This document shows positions 26,735 through 35,200 of a stretch of 64,000 nucleotides of DNA, in pieces. How positions within the stretch are numbered: position 1 is the first letter of the stretch; each line of letters starts with the position of its first letter. The stretch is from the NCBI RefSeq assembly GCF_000237925.1, contig NC_031495.1, positions 25,376,872-25,440,871 on the forward strand, in the 5' to 3' direction. Made by a program: the position numbers and the translations under genes. This DNA is from Schistosoma mansoni (Eukaryota; Platyhelminthes; Trematoda; Strigeidida; Schistosomatidae). The notes under the pieces are model-generated. The model saw only the letters and a program-made list of their open reading frames with translations. It was not told where the DNA came from and made no database searches.

Positions 26735-27519
26735 TAGTCGAAAATGTTTTGTTTTGTTCTAAGCTATGACACATCAATAGAATTTAGGACAGTGCTTCGT
26801 ACTATATGCCTGAATTGCTGATTTTAACCAGACAATGCTATATAAACTTTGACTATGGATATTAAAATAAAACTCCTTTACATACACTATAAAGTCCCTA
26901 AGCATATACTAAATACAATCTATTTCTAGCTTTAATATTTCAAGAAGTAAAACAATATAGAAAGTCTGCTGAGTTGCATTTTAACACACGAAATATAGTA
27001 TTCATATGTGCAATAATAACCGTTTGAACACATCATCATTAACAATAATGACTAAGAATAGTCCATGAAGAGTGACCATCCGAATATTACTGCTGCAAGG
27101 ATAATAAAGATAATCTAAAAGATAAATTGCTGGGAACATTCGAGTCATAATGCGTAATTATGCAACTTTGCTGAAATAAAAAACGCAAGTGGTATGATTA
27201 CAAACTTTCTCGACTATGTACAGCTAAAATGATAATTTAATCTACCTACCTCCGCACGTGGACGACACACGGATACTATTTTGTTGTCACCGATTTGTGC
27301 CTCGAAATGGTAAACCGCCACACTATTCAATGGAAAAGCAAACGACGCCTCCAGAGCTTCCTGCAATGTGTTCTCGTACAGGAACTCTACCATGACGTCT
27401 GAAAGCATATTTATTATCCTACATTTTATTTGAACACTCTTTAACGGGATATTTGTGCATGACCTTTGGCATACAAGGCCAAGGTGTTTATAATCCGATA
27501 TGTTCCAACCAAAATTCAT
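911..27519 (-). CDS. VWA5A: VWA5A-like protein (VIT + VWA domains), 15 coding exons
   Basis: This host gene matches the VWA5A (BCSC-1/LOH11CR2A) family: an N-terminal VIT domain, a von Willebrand A domain and a conserved C-terminal region. I placed 15 coding exons with GT-AG borders and compatible phases; they sum to 2487 nt, that is 828 codons plus stop (human VWA5A is about 786). VIT lies at about residues 28-170 (exons 1-2), with the motifs [15 protein letters not shown] and [20 protein letters not shown] lies at about 297-465 with an intact metal-binding MIDAS: DRSGS (D302, S304, S306), T373 in MGGTE and D401 in FLTDGD. The C-terminal block in exons 14-15 ([23 protein letters not shown]) matches the VWA5A tail. 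There is no signal peptide or membrane segment, so it is probably cytosolic. The cellular role is poorly defined in any animal. An in-frame TAA directly precedes the chosen ATG at 27519. The family call is strong; 1:1 orthology is inferred. Confidence 0.88.
1626..1781 (-). CDS. VWA5A: VWA5A-like exon 14: C-terminal conserved domain
   Basis: 51 full codons. [20 protein letters not shown] resembles the GSWDLNEDLAKILG segment of the VWA5A tail. The acceptor is CTATTTAG and the donor GTAATT, phase 1. Confidence 0.86.
2085..3155 (+). mobile_element. RTE-lineage LINE, 5'-truncated 3' fragment in VWA5A intron
   Basis: A 3' piece of a schistosome SR2/SR3-like RTE LINE. It begins inside the reverse transcriptase (AFDSV...[17 protein letters not shown]) and keeps [20 protein letters not shown] and [13 protein letters not shown], a variant of the FADD catalytic box. 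A second block (2553-3032) holds the C-terminal region ([20 protein letters not shown]). The frame is broken at least once between the blocks, so it is inactive. It ends in a GTAA-type microsatellite at 3131-3155, the usual RTE 3' tail. It lies between exons 13 and 14 of the VWA5A-like gene, antisense to it. About 45 bases upstream (2042-2085) may be another repeat fragment. Confidence 0.88.
3131..3155 (+). repeat. GTAA/TAAG microsatellite, LINE 3' tail
   Basis: Six tandem copies of a 4-bp unit directly follow the LINE 3' UTR. Short tandem repeats in place of poly(A) are characteristic of RTE elements. Confidence 0.85.
4047..4106 (-). CDS. VWA5A: VWA5A-like exon 13 (60 nt)
   Basis: Reads [19 protein letters not shown], with a split codon at each end. 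The acceptor is TATTTTAG and the donor GTACGG. Confidence 0.8.
5252..5278 (-). CDS. VWA5A: VWA5A-like exon 12: 27-nt microexon
   Basis: A 27-nt exon reading VGGAIECY with a split codon at each end. Acceptor TATACAG and donor GTAAGT are both strong, and its phase fits exons 11 and 13. Skipping it would also keep the frame, so alternative inclusion is possible. Confidence 0.75.
5915..5968 (-). CDS. VWA5A: VWA5A-like exon 11 (54 nt)
   Basis: Reads [17 protein letters not shown] between acceptor TTCTTAG and donor GTAAGT. Phase 1 on both sides, like its neighbours. Confidence 0.8.
7753..7812 (-). CDS. VWA5A: VWA5A-like exon 10 (60 nt)
   Basis: Reads [19 protein letters not shown], with a split codon at each end. 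The acceptor is ATTTCAG and the donor GTATGA. It is the first of a run of small exons in which every intron is phase 1. Confidence 0.82.
8002..8325 (-). CDS. VWA5A: VWA5A-like exon 9: conserved IHRLA segment
   Basis: About 107 full codons, the longest exon. [20 protein letters not shown] matches the IHRLAAKSLL region of VWA5A, and [15 protein letters not shown] matches ISSFTAFIAIN. Between them lies a Glu/Asn-rich stretch ([14 protein letters not shown]). The acceptor is CAATAG and the donor GTAATT. Confidence 0.88.
8451..8660. repeat. Dispersed repeat, copy A
   Basis: This stretch shares blocks with 17424-17560. Examples are a GCCTAGCCC...GCC...AAGT...CAGAACA opening, ACATTTGTACAAGATTTAG, TGGCTGTGAAT and AGTAATC.ATAGAC. 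The two copies differ by an internal length difference of about 65 bp. The family is not recognised. Confidence 0.6.
8850..10700 (+). mobile_element. Penelope-like retroelement, reverse transcriptase region
   Basis: Plus-strand Penelope-like reverse transcriptase, interrupted several times. Hallmarks in order: [11 protein letters not shown] near 9485, [19 protein letters not shown] near 9920, then in the longest open stretch (10067-10486) [27 protein letters not shown] (the catalytic YxDD box), [10 protein letters not shown] and [19 protein letters not shown]. These are the diagnostic Penelope motifs rather than LINE or LTR ones. No clear GIY-YIG endonuclease is visible downstream, so the 3' part appears lost or replaced. 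It lies between exons 8 and 9 of the VWA5A-like gene, antisense to it. Confidence 0.85.
11060..11530 (-). mobile_element. Penelope-like fragment, opposite orientation
   Basis: On the minus strand, 11063-11275 reads [20 protein letters not shown], then [20 protein letters not shown]: the segment after the YxDD box of a Penelope-like reverse transcriptase. It faces the plus-strand copy just to its left. The adjoining 11290-11530 (with CTGAAGATGTGGCTTATACA and AATTCAAATTTCTACTCATT) looks like terminal sequence of the same family, orientation uncertain. 10700-11060 between the two is probably related but too decayed to place. Confidence 0.65.
11878..12077 (-). CDS. VWA5A: VWA5A-like exon 8: post-VWA segment
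   Basis: Residues 454-520 plus one base. [17 protein letters not shown] aligns with the family stretch MQSKALRTLKRSLQP, followed by [14 protein letters not shown]. The acceptor is TAATTTAG and the donor GTTAGT. Introns of about 6.2 kb upstream and 3.6 kb downstream are filled with retroelements. Confidence 0.88.
12078..13030. other. Intronic sequence without a recognisable element
   Basis: Left part of the intron between exons 7 and 8 of the VWA5A-like gene. AT-rich, with no open frame or repeat that I recognise. Confidence 0.4.
13080..13330 (+). promoter_or_regulatory. CCAAT/TATA-box cluster at a LINE border
   Basis: A more GC-rich stretch has CCAATCAG near 13150, its inverse GATTGGC near 13206 and TATAAAATCC near 13287, in the order of a compact RNA polymerase II promoter. 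It borders the 3' end of the minus-strand LINE. It may be a terminal region or solo promoter of another repeat rather than a host promoter. Confidence 0.3.
14777..15352 (-). repeat. Tandem duplication unit 1 inside the LINE
   Basis: Encodes [20 protein letters not shown] and [17 protein letters not shown] on the minus strand. The same stretch recurs about 576 bp to the right with many single-base differences. Both units open with CACAATCAGTGATTGGGAC (plus strand). Confidence 0.9.
15353..15926 (-). repeat. Tandem duplication unit 2 inside the LINE
   Basis: Second unit, encoding [20 protein letters not shown] and [15 protein letters not shown]. Differences from unit 1 are spread along the length and include small indels, so the two units are clearly diverged. 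Confidence 0.9.
17424..17560. repeat. Dispersed repeat, copy B
   Basis: Second copy of the repeat at 8451-8660, sharing ACATTTGTACAAGATTTAG and TGGCTGTGAAT. The neighbourhood (17030-18120) is a patchwork of short GC-richer pieces with two similar stretches near 17810-17860 and 17875-17930 (both ATATCTAT...GTATG...GAA.GC.TGAGT), probably remnants of further repeats. No gene is visible there. Confidence 0.55.
18255..18388 (-). CDS. VWA5A: VWA5A-like exon 7: end of VWA domain
   Basis: Residues 410-453 plus two bases. [20 protein letters not shown] followed by [11 protein letters not shown] corresponds to FGIGEGTSTSLIKGIARASG in human VWA5A. The acceptor is TATTTAG and the donor GTAAGT. Confidence 0.92.
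19416..19602 (-). CDS. VWA5A: VWA5A-like exon 6: VWA, second half of MIDAS
   Basis: Residues 347-409. It contains [16 protein letters not shown] with MIDAS Thr373, then [18 protein letters not shown] with MIDAS Asp401. The acceptor is TTATTAG and the donor GTAGGT. It enters with one base completing a Glu codon and leaves in phase 0. Confidence 0.92.
19905..22750 (+). mobile_element. Decayed LINE with endonuclease start and RT, 3' end missing
   Basis: Plus-strand LINE, heavily mutated. 19905-20640 is a GC-richer 5' leader. 20651-20851 reads [20 protein letters not shown] and [20 protein letters not shown], the N-terminal part of an APE-type endonuclease (NVRTL...ETRI type). 20948-21240 continues with [18 protein letters not shown]. 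About 22030-22750 is reverse transcriptase in several frames, down to a remnant of the YADD catalytic region near 22640. The C-terminal end and 3' tail are not found. It sits between exons 5 and 6 of the VWA5A-like gene, antisense to it. Confidence 0.8.
23084..23210 (-). CDS. VWA5A: VWA5A-like exon 5: VWA core
   Basis: About 41 full codons plus 2 nt at each end. It completes GS of the MIDAS and reads [20 protein letters not shown], then [20 protein letters not shown], equivalent to the LKSLPIGCYFNIYGFGSSYE region of human VWA5A. The acceptor is TTTACAG and the donor GTAAGC. It is short and sits just beyond a decayed LINE, so gene finders could miss it. Confidence 0.9.
23800..24019 (-). CDS. 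VWA5A: VWA5A-like exon 4: up to the VWA MIDAS motif
   Basis: Residues 232-304 plus one base. It begins [20 protein letters not shown] and ends [10 protein letters not shown] with the first G of the next codon, so an intron splits the DxSxS metal-binding motif. The acceptor is GTTTTAG and the donor GTTAGT. Confidence 0.88.
24020..25324. other. Intron 3, no recognisable element
   Basis: AT-rich intron of the VWA5A-like gene. I see no coding segment, tRNA-like sequence or familiar repeat. Confidence 0.4.
25325..25497 (-). CDS. VWA5A: VWA5A-like exon 3: VIT-VWA linker
   Basis: Residues 174-231. The exon starts with eight A residues right after the acceptor TTTCAG; using the first two to complete GAA keeps the frame. 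[20 protein letters not shown] corresponds to the LPYTLSM segment of human VWA5A. The donor is GTAAGC, phase 0. Confidence 0.84.
25533..25782 (-). CDS. VWA5A: VWA5A-like exon 2: VIT domain C-half
   Basis: Residues 91-173 plus one base. It begins [19 protein letters not shown], the typical VIT continuation after PRAE, and carries [17 protein letters not shown] and [12 protein letters not shown]. The acceptor is GATAAAG and the donor GTAAAT. It enters in phase 0 and leaves in phase 1. Confidence 0.88.
26690..26733. repeat. TA microsatellite in intron 1
   Basis: An uninterrupted run of more than 20 TA units in the 1.5-kb intron between exons 1 and 2. The rest of that intron (25783-27249) shows nothing else recognisable. 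Confidence 0.95.
27250..27519 (-). CDS. VWA5A: VWA5A-like exon 1: start and VIT domain N-half
   Basis: Residues 1-90. The start is ATG at 27519, preceded in frame by [14 protein letters not shown] followed by [17 protein letters not shown] is the beta-rich opening of a VIT domain. The exon ends CRPRAE before donor GTAGGT, phase 0. A 5' non-coding exon further upstream cannot be excluded. Confidence 0.85.
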
Positions 27520-28419
27520 TTATAAAATTTTTACACGTCAAGCTTTGGTAGATTAGTTCCTAGCCTGGAAATACTTTGTATTTCAGGAGTGTATGTGATA
27601 TTCTGAAAGAGAGTAACAGAGAAAGAGCGCCGATGACTTAGTTAGAATATAGAACGCGCTGAGTGCGATCGACAGTAGTCAGCATCAAAAAAAGTATAAG
27701 ATTAGGACAAAATGATTATTGAAACTAAAAGTGCACTACAAGGTCTTACGCCTTTACAGTTTACGCAACCAAATAATCCCAAGCCAAATAACTTCCCATG
27801 TGATTGATTTAAACAAAAGTGTATCTCAATTAAACCGAAGGCATTCAAAGTTAAAGACGGAAATTGAAGACGTTTTGCTCCAAATTTCTGTATATGGCAA
27901 TCGATGTCTTTACGAAGTGGTCAATGTTTTTCGTCCAATATCTTTTCTACAACCAGTTCGAAGATAGTTGATTTTCTTGTGCTCATATTCTGATGTCATA
28001 TATGCTTCCAGGTCATTATCATTATCTGTTCTAGATGTTATAACACCTGTGTTGCACAATATTCAATGAATTTGACGGCCATCAAAGACTATTTTGTCAC
28101 GTCTGTTAGAAAAACATTTTGCCTTCAAAAGTATGATTGCTGGTACCGGCAACAATCACTTTGCAAGTCAGTCGGCTGGTTTGATTAGTATAAAGGGGAT
28201 CTTGGAAACTAAAATGAAGAAAAGTAGGTGTAGCATAAGCTGTCTAATGAAAATTAGCTAATTAATCAACTCAACATGTAATCATATAAATGGATGGGCA
28301 TGTAAAAATAGGGTAAAAATAAAAATTATGAGATATCAGGTAGGGTATTCGAACTTTTTAGCCATTATAACAGTGACCGAAGTGACAGGTTATTCTCAAC
28401 CAATGGTGCAATAGGACTT
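27520..28419. promoter_or_regulatory. 5' flank of the VWA5A-like gene
   Basis: Upstream region of the minus-strand VWA5A-like gene. No clear TATA box or initiator stands out. It includes a plus-strand open frame (27719-27967, listed separately) that starts about 200 bp from the gene's ATG. Confidence 0.35.
27719..27967 (+). CDS. Uncertain open frame divergent from the VWA5A-like gene
   Basis: An 82-codon frame. It reads SHVIDLNKSVSQLNRRHSKL, KTEIEDVLLQ and YEVVNVFRPISFLQP, with a short heptad-like helical stretch in the middle. It has no recognised domain, and no splice partner downstream was found. Long open frames are uncommon in this AT-rich DNA, so it could be a first exon or decayed coding sequence. 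Chance is also possible. Confidence 0.2.
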   Translation: MKLKVHYKVLRLYSLRNQIIPSQITSHVIDLNKSVSQLNRRHSKLKTEIEDVLLQISVYGNRCLYEVVNVFRPISFLQPVRR

Positions 28420-30514
28420 GAATATGCCACAAGTATTTTTAGATTGACCACACCAATCAGTAACACTTTATATAATTGAATCTTACACACCCAACGAAGT
28501 CAAAGGTCAGAAGCGAAGAGGTCGGGAAATATATTTGAAAGATTATCGATATATCAAGAAGTGACTGATCCAAACTGGCTAGCGTTTGCAGCAAAAGTTG
28601 AGCACAACGTTCCCACTCCTGATCTAGTAAGGATTGGTGATCAAGAGCTTTCAGCTAGGTGGGTTCATTAAAATTGGTGTGGTTAGCATCAAATGTTAGA
28701 GAATTACATAGCTATTGCTTTTGGGGATTTATTTACCGTTACAGATCAATCCTTCCTTAGTGAGGTAGGAAGTGGTCAGTCAGAAGTTTAGGCCAGACAA
28801 GTTTGTCATTGGTGAACACTCTTCTAACAGCTTGCTATGTCCAGCACCGTCTGGTCGTCTTTCTACTACGAAGTGCCATGTAGTTCAATATAGTAGTGAC
28901 AAACAAGTACAATAAAAATTTCGATTCACCGTTAACTTTCCCAGCCATCCTGGAAAAGAGAAAAGAAGGATATGTAGGTTCATGTCGAATTACACTCGTA
29001 CGTGCGTGAAGACACAAGACGGGCGAAAAAAGGAAAATGAACTCATACACTTGCGTTTCGTAAACATCTAATGGCGTGGAGCGATTATAAGTGAATCGTT
29101 TGTTTTTCTCTGGAAAAATGAAAGTATACACGAATGAGAGAACATATTACCAAACAAAAAAGGTTGTGTTTTTTGAATAAATGTATATACATAGGCATAT
29201 TAAAATTAGTTTGCTTTTTTAAACATAATGCAAAGAAAAATGGAGACTAAACAAAATGTTATGTAGTGTCTTACGTACAGTAATCGTTTACGTGTTCTAG
29301 AAACCCTAGTCTTCTTCTAAAACGCGTTTTTTGAGTCTGTTGTCAGATACCGCCAAAGTATCATCGTCACTGTTGACTATCGGATGAGGTATCGTAAGTG
29401 TAGGGCTCGTGTCTTTCGATTGTAACGAAGGAAAATCGATAGGAATAGGGTTTACTTCTAAATACTCAACTTTCAGGCGGTCGATGTTGATGCTATCGTT
29501 AGATCCGTTCTTCCCGATGATTCAGTGCTTAGGTTTACAGTAATGCCATGCTTTTGTAATCGTTCGAACACAAGGTTCAGGTGCTGAAGATGAGATCTCC
29601 AGTCCAAACTTGTGAGCAAGCGGTAGTCAAGATGTACGAAGTTGAGACCTCGATAAACGTCATCGATGAACCTTTGGAAGGTCTGGACAGCATTTCTTAG
29701 GCCGAAAGGCATTCGCGAAAATTCGTAGAGATCGATGGGAGTGATGATGGCGGTTTTGGCAATACCGTCAGGAGCTATGGGAATCTGGTTATAAGCTTAT
29801 ACCGAGTCGATTTTCGAAAAGACAGTTGTACCGTTCAAGGTAGCTGTCAAATCGTGTATGTGAGGCAACGGGTAGCGATCGGGACTGGTTTTTTCATTCA
29901 ATTGCCGATAGTCACCACTTGGATGCCAATCATTGCAGTCCGTTTTAGGGACCGTGTGCAAGAGAGATGTCCATGGGCTGTTTGATAGCCGAATGATTCC
30001 TAAATCTATTATGTGGTCGAATTCGTTTTTAGCCAACCTCAGCTCTCAGGAGCTAGTCGACGCCCACTCTAGAATACAGGTGATCCTGCAGTCGTGATGT
30101 GATATGTAACACTGGTGGTTACACATGGCAATTTCGGTCAGGTTTGGTATACTACGGGGTACTTATCGAGTATTTGTTGGTATTATGGGTCGTTCGTGTG
30201 CCTTATTGTGACTGGGGACAATCTACAATCGCAAAGAGAAGTTACACAAGCAGATAAATTAATATTTGCGTCTACTTACCTACGTTAGCTAGGGTCGATG
30301 AGTAAACTACGATGTTGTGACAGGTTTATACCAACGATTGGCACAGAAACACCTACAACAGCGAAAATCCAGTAAATGGGTTTGCGTAAACTCACGTACT
30401 GCTTACCATATGTGGAGATGTGTTTCCATTTGCTATCTGTAAGTGAAAACTGCTTCGTGCATTCGATTGTTAGAATTCACTCGAAAAACTCTAGCTTCTT
30501 CGCCAGTGTGGACG

Positions 30515-30911
30515 ATGTACACCTTTTTCAGCCTCCTGCAGATACTCCATCGAAAACAGAAATGGCACGGGTGACTTCGTCCTACACCGTTATTAATGCT
30601 TCCGATATTCTGGAGGGATATAAGTTCGAAACTTCTAAAAGCCCCCAACTTCGCAAGTATCTATTCTCGAACATCAGTTGTATGTTGCAACGCTACCTCC
30701 ATAAAGTGCGCCAAGTGTGATATTGATATTGACATGTTTCTTATGAAATCCATTTACATTAATATCTTATGAAATATCAACCCAGCTGAGTAATTTTCAA
30801 CAGTGAAAATTGTAACTTCTTTAACAATTTGATCTTGCCTGTAAACCGGCATGCCTCATGTAACAATGTTATTTGAGAATAAATTATTATTATTATTATT
30901 ATTATTATTAT
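30515..30911 (+). mobile_element. Retroposon 3' fragment nested in element B
   Basis: About 395 bp interrupts element B. The pentamer ATGTA occurs on both sides and looks like a target-site duplication; the corresponding point in element A is uninterrupted. The insert runs on the plus strand: an open frame with HLFQPPADTPSKTEMARV and VINASDILEGYKFETSKS, a stop at 30718-30720, an untranslated stretch, AATAAA at 30878-30883, then an ATT repeat to 30911. This is the shape of a reverse-transcribed mRNA or LINE 3' end. The protein is not recognised. Confidence 0.65.
30884..30911 (+). repeat. ATT trinucleotide repeat, retroposon tail
   Basis: About nine ATT units immediately after AATAAA. It probably serves as the 3' tail of the inserted retroposon. 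Confidence 0.85.
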
Positions 30912-31386
30912 GTAGCGAACTTTCGTTATCATATCAATGACGTTTATCAGACGGCAATGTTCTTCAGTTACGGTTGCCGTTAACGCGTGCCGTCTGGGAA
31001 GTTTCCCGAAAAGTTTATCGTGTCGAGGTCGTTACCATGAACTGACATCAAGTATGATCCAATCCTTTAGGATCTCTAAAAGGTTTACAAACTGGAAATC
31101 TTTGGATCGAGACCTGTAAAATGATCTGAACGGAGATAATATTACCTAGTTTCACTAAATACACCTGAGTACGCATTGAATCACACGAAGTACTTTAATA
31201 TGCAATCTGCCTTAGGGCAGGTATTTTCCAAAACTTAACTTGAGGATCACCTTAAACTCGTCTTTTGTTGAGTAATAAATATTTCTATTGTTTCCAGGCA
31301 TCCGGAAAGTCAATTATTGCTAGTTTTCACTAGGTTGACAATGCAAACATCATCTGCTAACACTTTAAATTTCGTGGATTATACAT

Positions 31387-31712
31387 TGACGATGCATCGG
31401 ATGTTCTAGTTTTACAACTAGCTACCAGTAGCACCTTCTATATTCGATCGTTCCCAGTCAGATAGAAATCAGAAGTCAGACGAGAAGAGGCAGGAAAGAT
31501 ATATTTGATTCGTTACCAATATATCGAGGACTTTTTCTATAAGCTGGCTAATGAAACGTAGGAGCTGTGTCCCACGCCGTGTTGAAACGTGATCTGGTAC
31601 GGATGCATAACCGAAAGCCTTCAGTTAAACAAGTCCACTTAAACAACATGGTCAGCATCCAATGTCGAACACTTAATGAGCTATTGATTTTGGGGAATTA
31701 TTTACAGCTACA
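31387..31712 (-). repeat. Element A 3' LTR
   Basis: 326 bp, TG...CA, flanked on the outside by ACAT. It matches 36399-36724 at all but two positions. Confidence 0.95.
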
Positions 31713-31735
31713 GATCACTCCCCCCCCTAGTGAGG
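31713..31735 (-). other. Element A polypurine tract
   Basis: On the minus strand this reads AGGGGGGGGAGTGATC directly before the 3' LTR, the position and composition of a plus-strand priming site. Confidence 0.75.
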
Positions 31736-32040
31736 TAGTGATGCCCCTAAGACGTGACCAGCCAGAAGTTTAATTCCGACGATTTTGTCGTTGGTAAACA
31801 CTCTTCTGATAGCTTGCTTCGTTTAGCAGCGTCTGGTCGTCTTTCCTTAAACTATGGGACCAAAATGTACAACATAGCAATAAAGAAATATGGTACAATG
31901 AAAAATTCCGGTTCCTTGCGGAACTTCGTCGTTCTTTTCCAGCCGTCCTGGAAAAGAGGAAAAATAGAACGTGTGAGTGCATATCAAAAATACACTCGTA
32001 CTTGCGTAGGGACACAAGATGAGCGGGAAAAAAAATGAAT

Positions 32041-32254
32041 AAACTAATACACTTACAAAAAGCGTAAAAGCGATCGGAAAAAAAGGTTTTCTTTTGGGTT
32101 TTTTTTATATATAAAAATATATATATATACGCTCAAAAACAATAAAAGATGCTTTGTTTTTTTTTGTTTTTTTTATATAAATAAAAAAATGAGCATATTA
32201 AAAAAAAATTTTATAATAAACTATGCAAGGGTAATTCAAGATAAAGCTTATGTC
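32041..32254. repeat. A/T-rich low-complexity stretch inside element A
   Basis: Runs of A and T and a short TA repeat near 32107-32130, between the pol region and the 3' LTR side. Non-coding. Confidence 0.8.
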
Positions 32255-35200
32255 CTACGTGCAATAGTCGTTAAGATGTTCTGGAAATCTTACTCGTCTT
32301 CCAGAACGCATTGTTTTAGGTTTATCTATCGACGTTGACGAAGTATCAAGTTGTGTGTCGGCTGTCGTGTAGGGTACTACGAGTGTAGTAGCTGTGTCGT
32401 TTGCTTGTACCGAAGGAAAATCGACGTAGCTAGGGTTTCCTTCTAAGTACGCTGCTTTGAGTCGATCGATACTGATGCTATCGTTCGTACCGTTTTTATC
32501 TACTACACAGTACTTAGGTTCGCGTTGAAGAACTTTGAAGGGTCCTTCGTATGCTGATTCGAGGGGTCGTCGATGTGAGTCTCGACGAACGAAGACGTGT
32601 GTACTATGTCGTAATTCGGATTGAACGAAAACATCAGTTGATTGAGGTCGAGTGTGAGCAGGTTTAACTGAACGCATAGCGTTTGTAAGCCTACTCGTGT
32701 AAGAGTTTAGATCCATGTTCAATGAAGAAGCTGAAGGATCCACGAATTCTCCTGGGAGTCGGAGTGTCGTTCCGTAAACGAGTTGAGATGCCGTGTATCC
32801 AATGTCAGCTTTCACCGCATTGCGGATACCTAGCAAGACGAGTGGAAGAGCGTCTGTCCACTGTGAAACGTTTGAAGCTGATAATGAGGCTTTTAGTTGT
32901 CGATGAAAACGTTCTACCAACCCGTTTGCTTGTGGGTGGTAGGCGGTCGTTCGGAAGCGCGTGGTTCCTAAAAGTGAGGTTAGACAACGGAAAAGTCCAG
33001 ATTCGAACTGGCGTCCGCAGTCTGTAGTGATTGTGGAAGGGCAGCCGAAACTTGCTACCCATCGTTCGACGAAAGCGCGAGCCACTGTTTCAGCAGTAAT
33101 GTCCTTAATCGGTACTACTTCTAGCCATCGAGTGAAACGGTGTACGCAGGTTAAGAGATATGAGTATCCGTTCGAGTCGGGTAAGGGTCCTACCAAATCT
33201 ATATGGACGTGGTCGAAACGAGCGTCAGGGGTTTTGAAAGAGCCTAAGGGACATTTGTTGTGTCTTACGACCTTAGCTTTCTGACAGCTAACACGGGAGC
33301 GTGTCCACTCCCTCACGTCTTTATTCATGCCAGGCCAACAAAAGCGTTCGGCTATAAGTTTGACTGTTGCACGAGCACCTGGATGAGAAAAATTGTGCAA
33401 CGTATTTAAGACGTTGCGGCGATAATGTTTTGGTACAATTGGACGATCCCTACCGGTAGATGTGTCGCAAAGTAAGGTTTCCTTACCTGTTCCCATCTGC
33501 CTAATACTTAGTTTAAGAGTTGTCGAGGATAACTCATGCTGAAGATCAATGTCTTCTTTTTGAAGCTGAGCGAGTTTAAGAAGGTCGATTCCTTGGAAAC
33601 GGTTCAAGGAACTTACTCGAGACGAGGCGTCTGCGACTACATTGTTTGCTCCAGAAATATGTTGTGTGTCTGAAGTAAACTGCGAAATGTAGTCGAGTTG
33701 TCGAAACTCTCGCGGTGAGTACTTGTCTGAAGATGAACTTAAAGAGAAGGTAAGAGGTTTGTGATCGGTAAAAAGCGTGAATTCTCTTCCTTCGATGGAA
33801 TGTTGAAAATGCCGTACAGCACAATACATAGCTAGGAGTTCCCTACCGAACGTGCTGTACCTAGATTCCGCGTCTAACAACCGTCTCGAGAAAAATCCTA
33901 GAGGTTGCCACGAGTTGTTAACCCATTGTTGTAAGACTGCTCCGATTGCTGAGTCGGATGCGTCTACTGCGATACTAATGGGCGCTTGAGTGTCCTGGTG
34001 AGCAAGCAGTGTGGTCTTTACGATGTGTTCCTTAACTGTGGAGAATGCTTTACGGGCTATGTCGTCTAAACTAATTGATTTCTCATTTCCACGAAGCTGA
34101 TCAGTTAACGGTTTCATAAGGGACGCGCATTTAGGTATGAACCGTCTATAGAAACTTACGAGTCCGTTAAAAGTTCGTAAGTGCTTGATCGTGGTCGGTT
34201 CTGGGTAGTCCAGAATGGCCGCCACTTTGCTCCTAAGGGGTCGGATGCCTTGGGCATCAATAGTGTGTCCTAAGAAGTCTAAGCAGTTAGTTCCGATTTG
34301 GCATTTCTGAATGTTGACAGTAATGCCACGCCTTTGGAGTCGATCGAAAACAATGTCCAGATGCTTGAGATGTGATTCTCTGTCCGGACTTGCTATTAGA
34401 CAGTCATCAACATACGCATGTACGAAGTTGAGACCTCGGAAGACGTCATCTATAAACCTTTGGAAGGTTTGAGCCGCATTTCTTAAACCAAAAGGCATTC
34501 GTAGAAATTCGTAAAGACCGAAGGGAGTGATGATGGCGGTTTTAGGGATGTCGTCAGGTGCCATCGGGATTTGGTTATAAGCTTTAACCAAGTCGATTTT
34601 CGAAAAGACAGTTGTACCTTTCAAGGTAGCTGTCAAATCGTGAATATGAGGCAGCGGGTAACGATCGGGAATGGTTTTAGCATTCAGACGCCGATAATCA
34701 CCAGTTGGCCGCCAATCGTTGCTATCCTTTTTAGGGACATGTGCAATGGGGATGCCCATGGACTATTCGATGGTCGAATTATCCCTAGGTCCATCATGTG
34801 GTCGAATTCGTTTTTAGCTAACCTAAGCTTCTCGGGAGCGAGTCTTCGAGCTTTCGAAAATACAGGTGGTCCTGTAGTCGAGATGTGATGTGTAACATTG
34901 CTGGTTACACAAGGTAATTTCGATTGCGATTGGTATATCCCGGGGTATTTGTCGAGTACTGATTGGTACAAGGGGTCTATGGCGTGCTTAATCGTGACTG
35001 GGGATAACCTGCAACCAGAACAAGGAGTTACGCAAACGGATAACTTAATGTTTCCGTCTATTAACCTTCGTGAGCGTGTGTCGATGAGTAGATTGTGGTG
35101 TTGTAACAGGTCTATACCAATGATTGGCATAGAGACGTCTGCAACAACGAAGATCCAGTGGATGGGTTTGCGTAAACCCACGTTAAGGTAGACGTACCTT

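Larger units (their letters stand above)
28420..31030 (-). mobile_element. Ty3/gypsy LTR retrotransposon fossil (element B), partial
   Basis: An old, heavily broken relative of element A in the same orientation. It keeps one LTR (about 28420-28743) that resembles element A's LTR in its second half, an adjoining internal region, reverse-transcriptase-like sequence at about 29473-30060, and protease-region sequence from about 30060 to 31030. A separate retroposon is inserted at about 30515-30911. The upstream (gag) part and the other LTR are absent. There are many breaks. It is much more diverged than element A and therefore older. Confidence 0.82.

Noticed and set aside
32722-33284. Plus-strand open frames of about 100 codons
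   Set aside because: They are antisense to the pol region of the LTR element.
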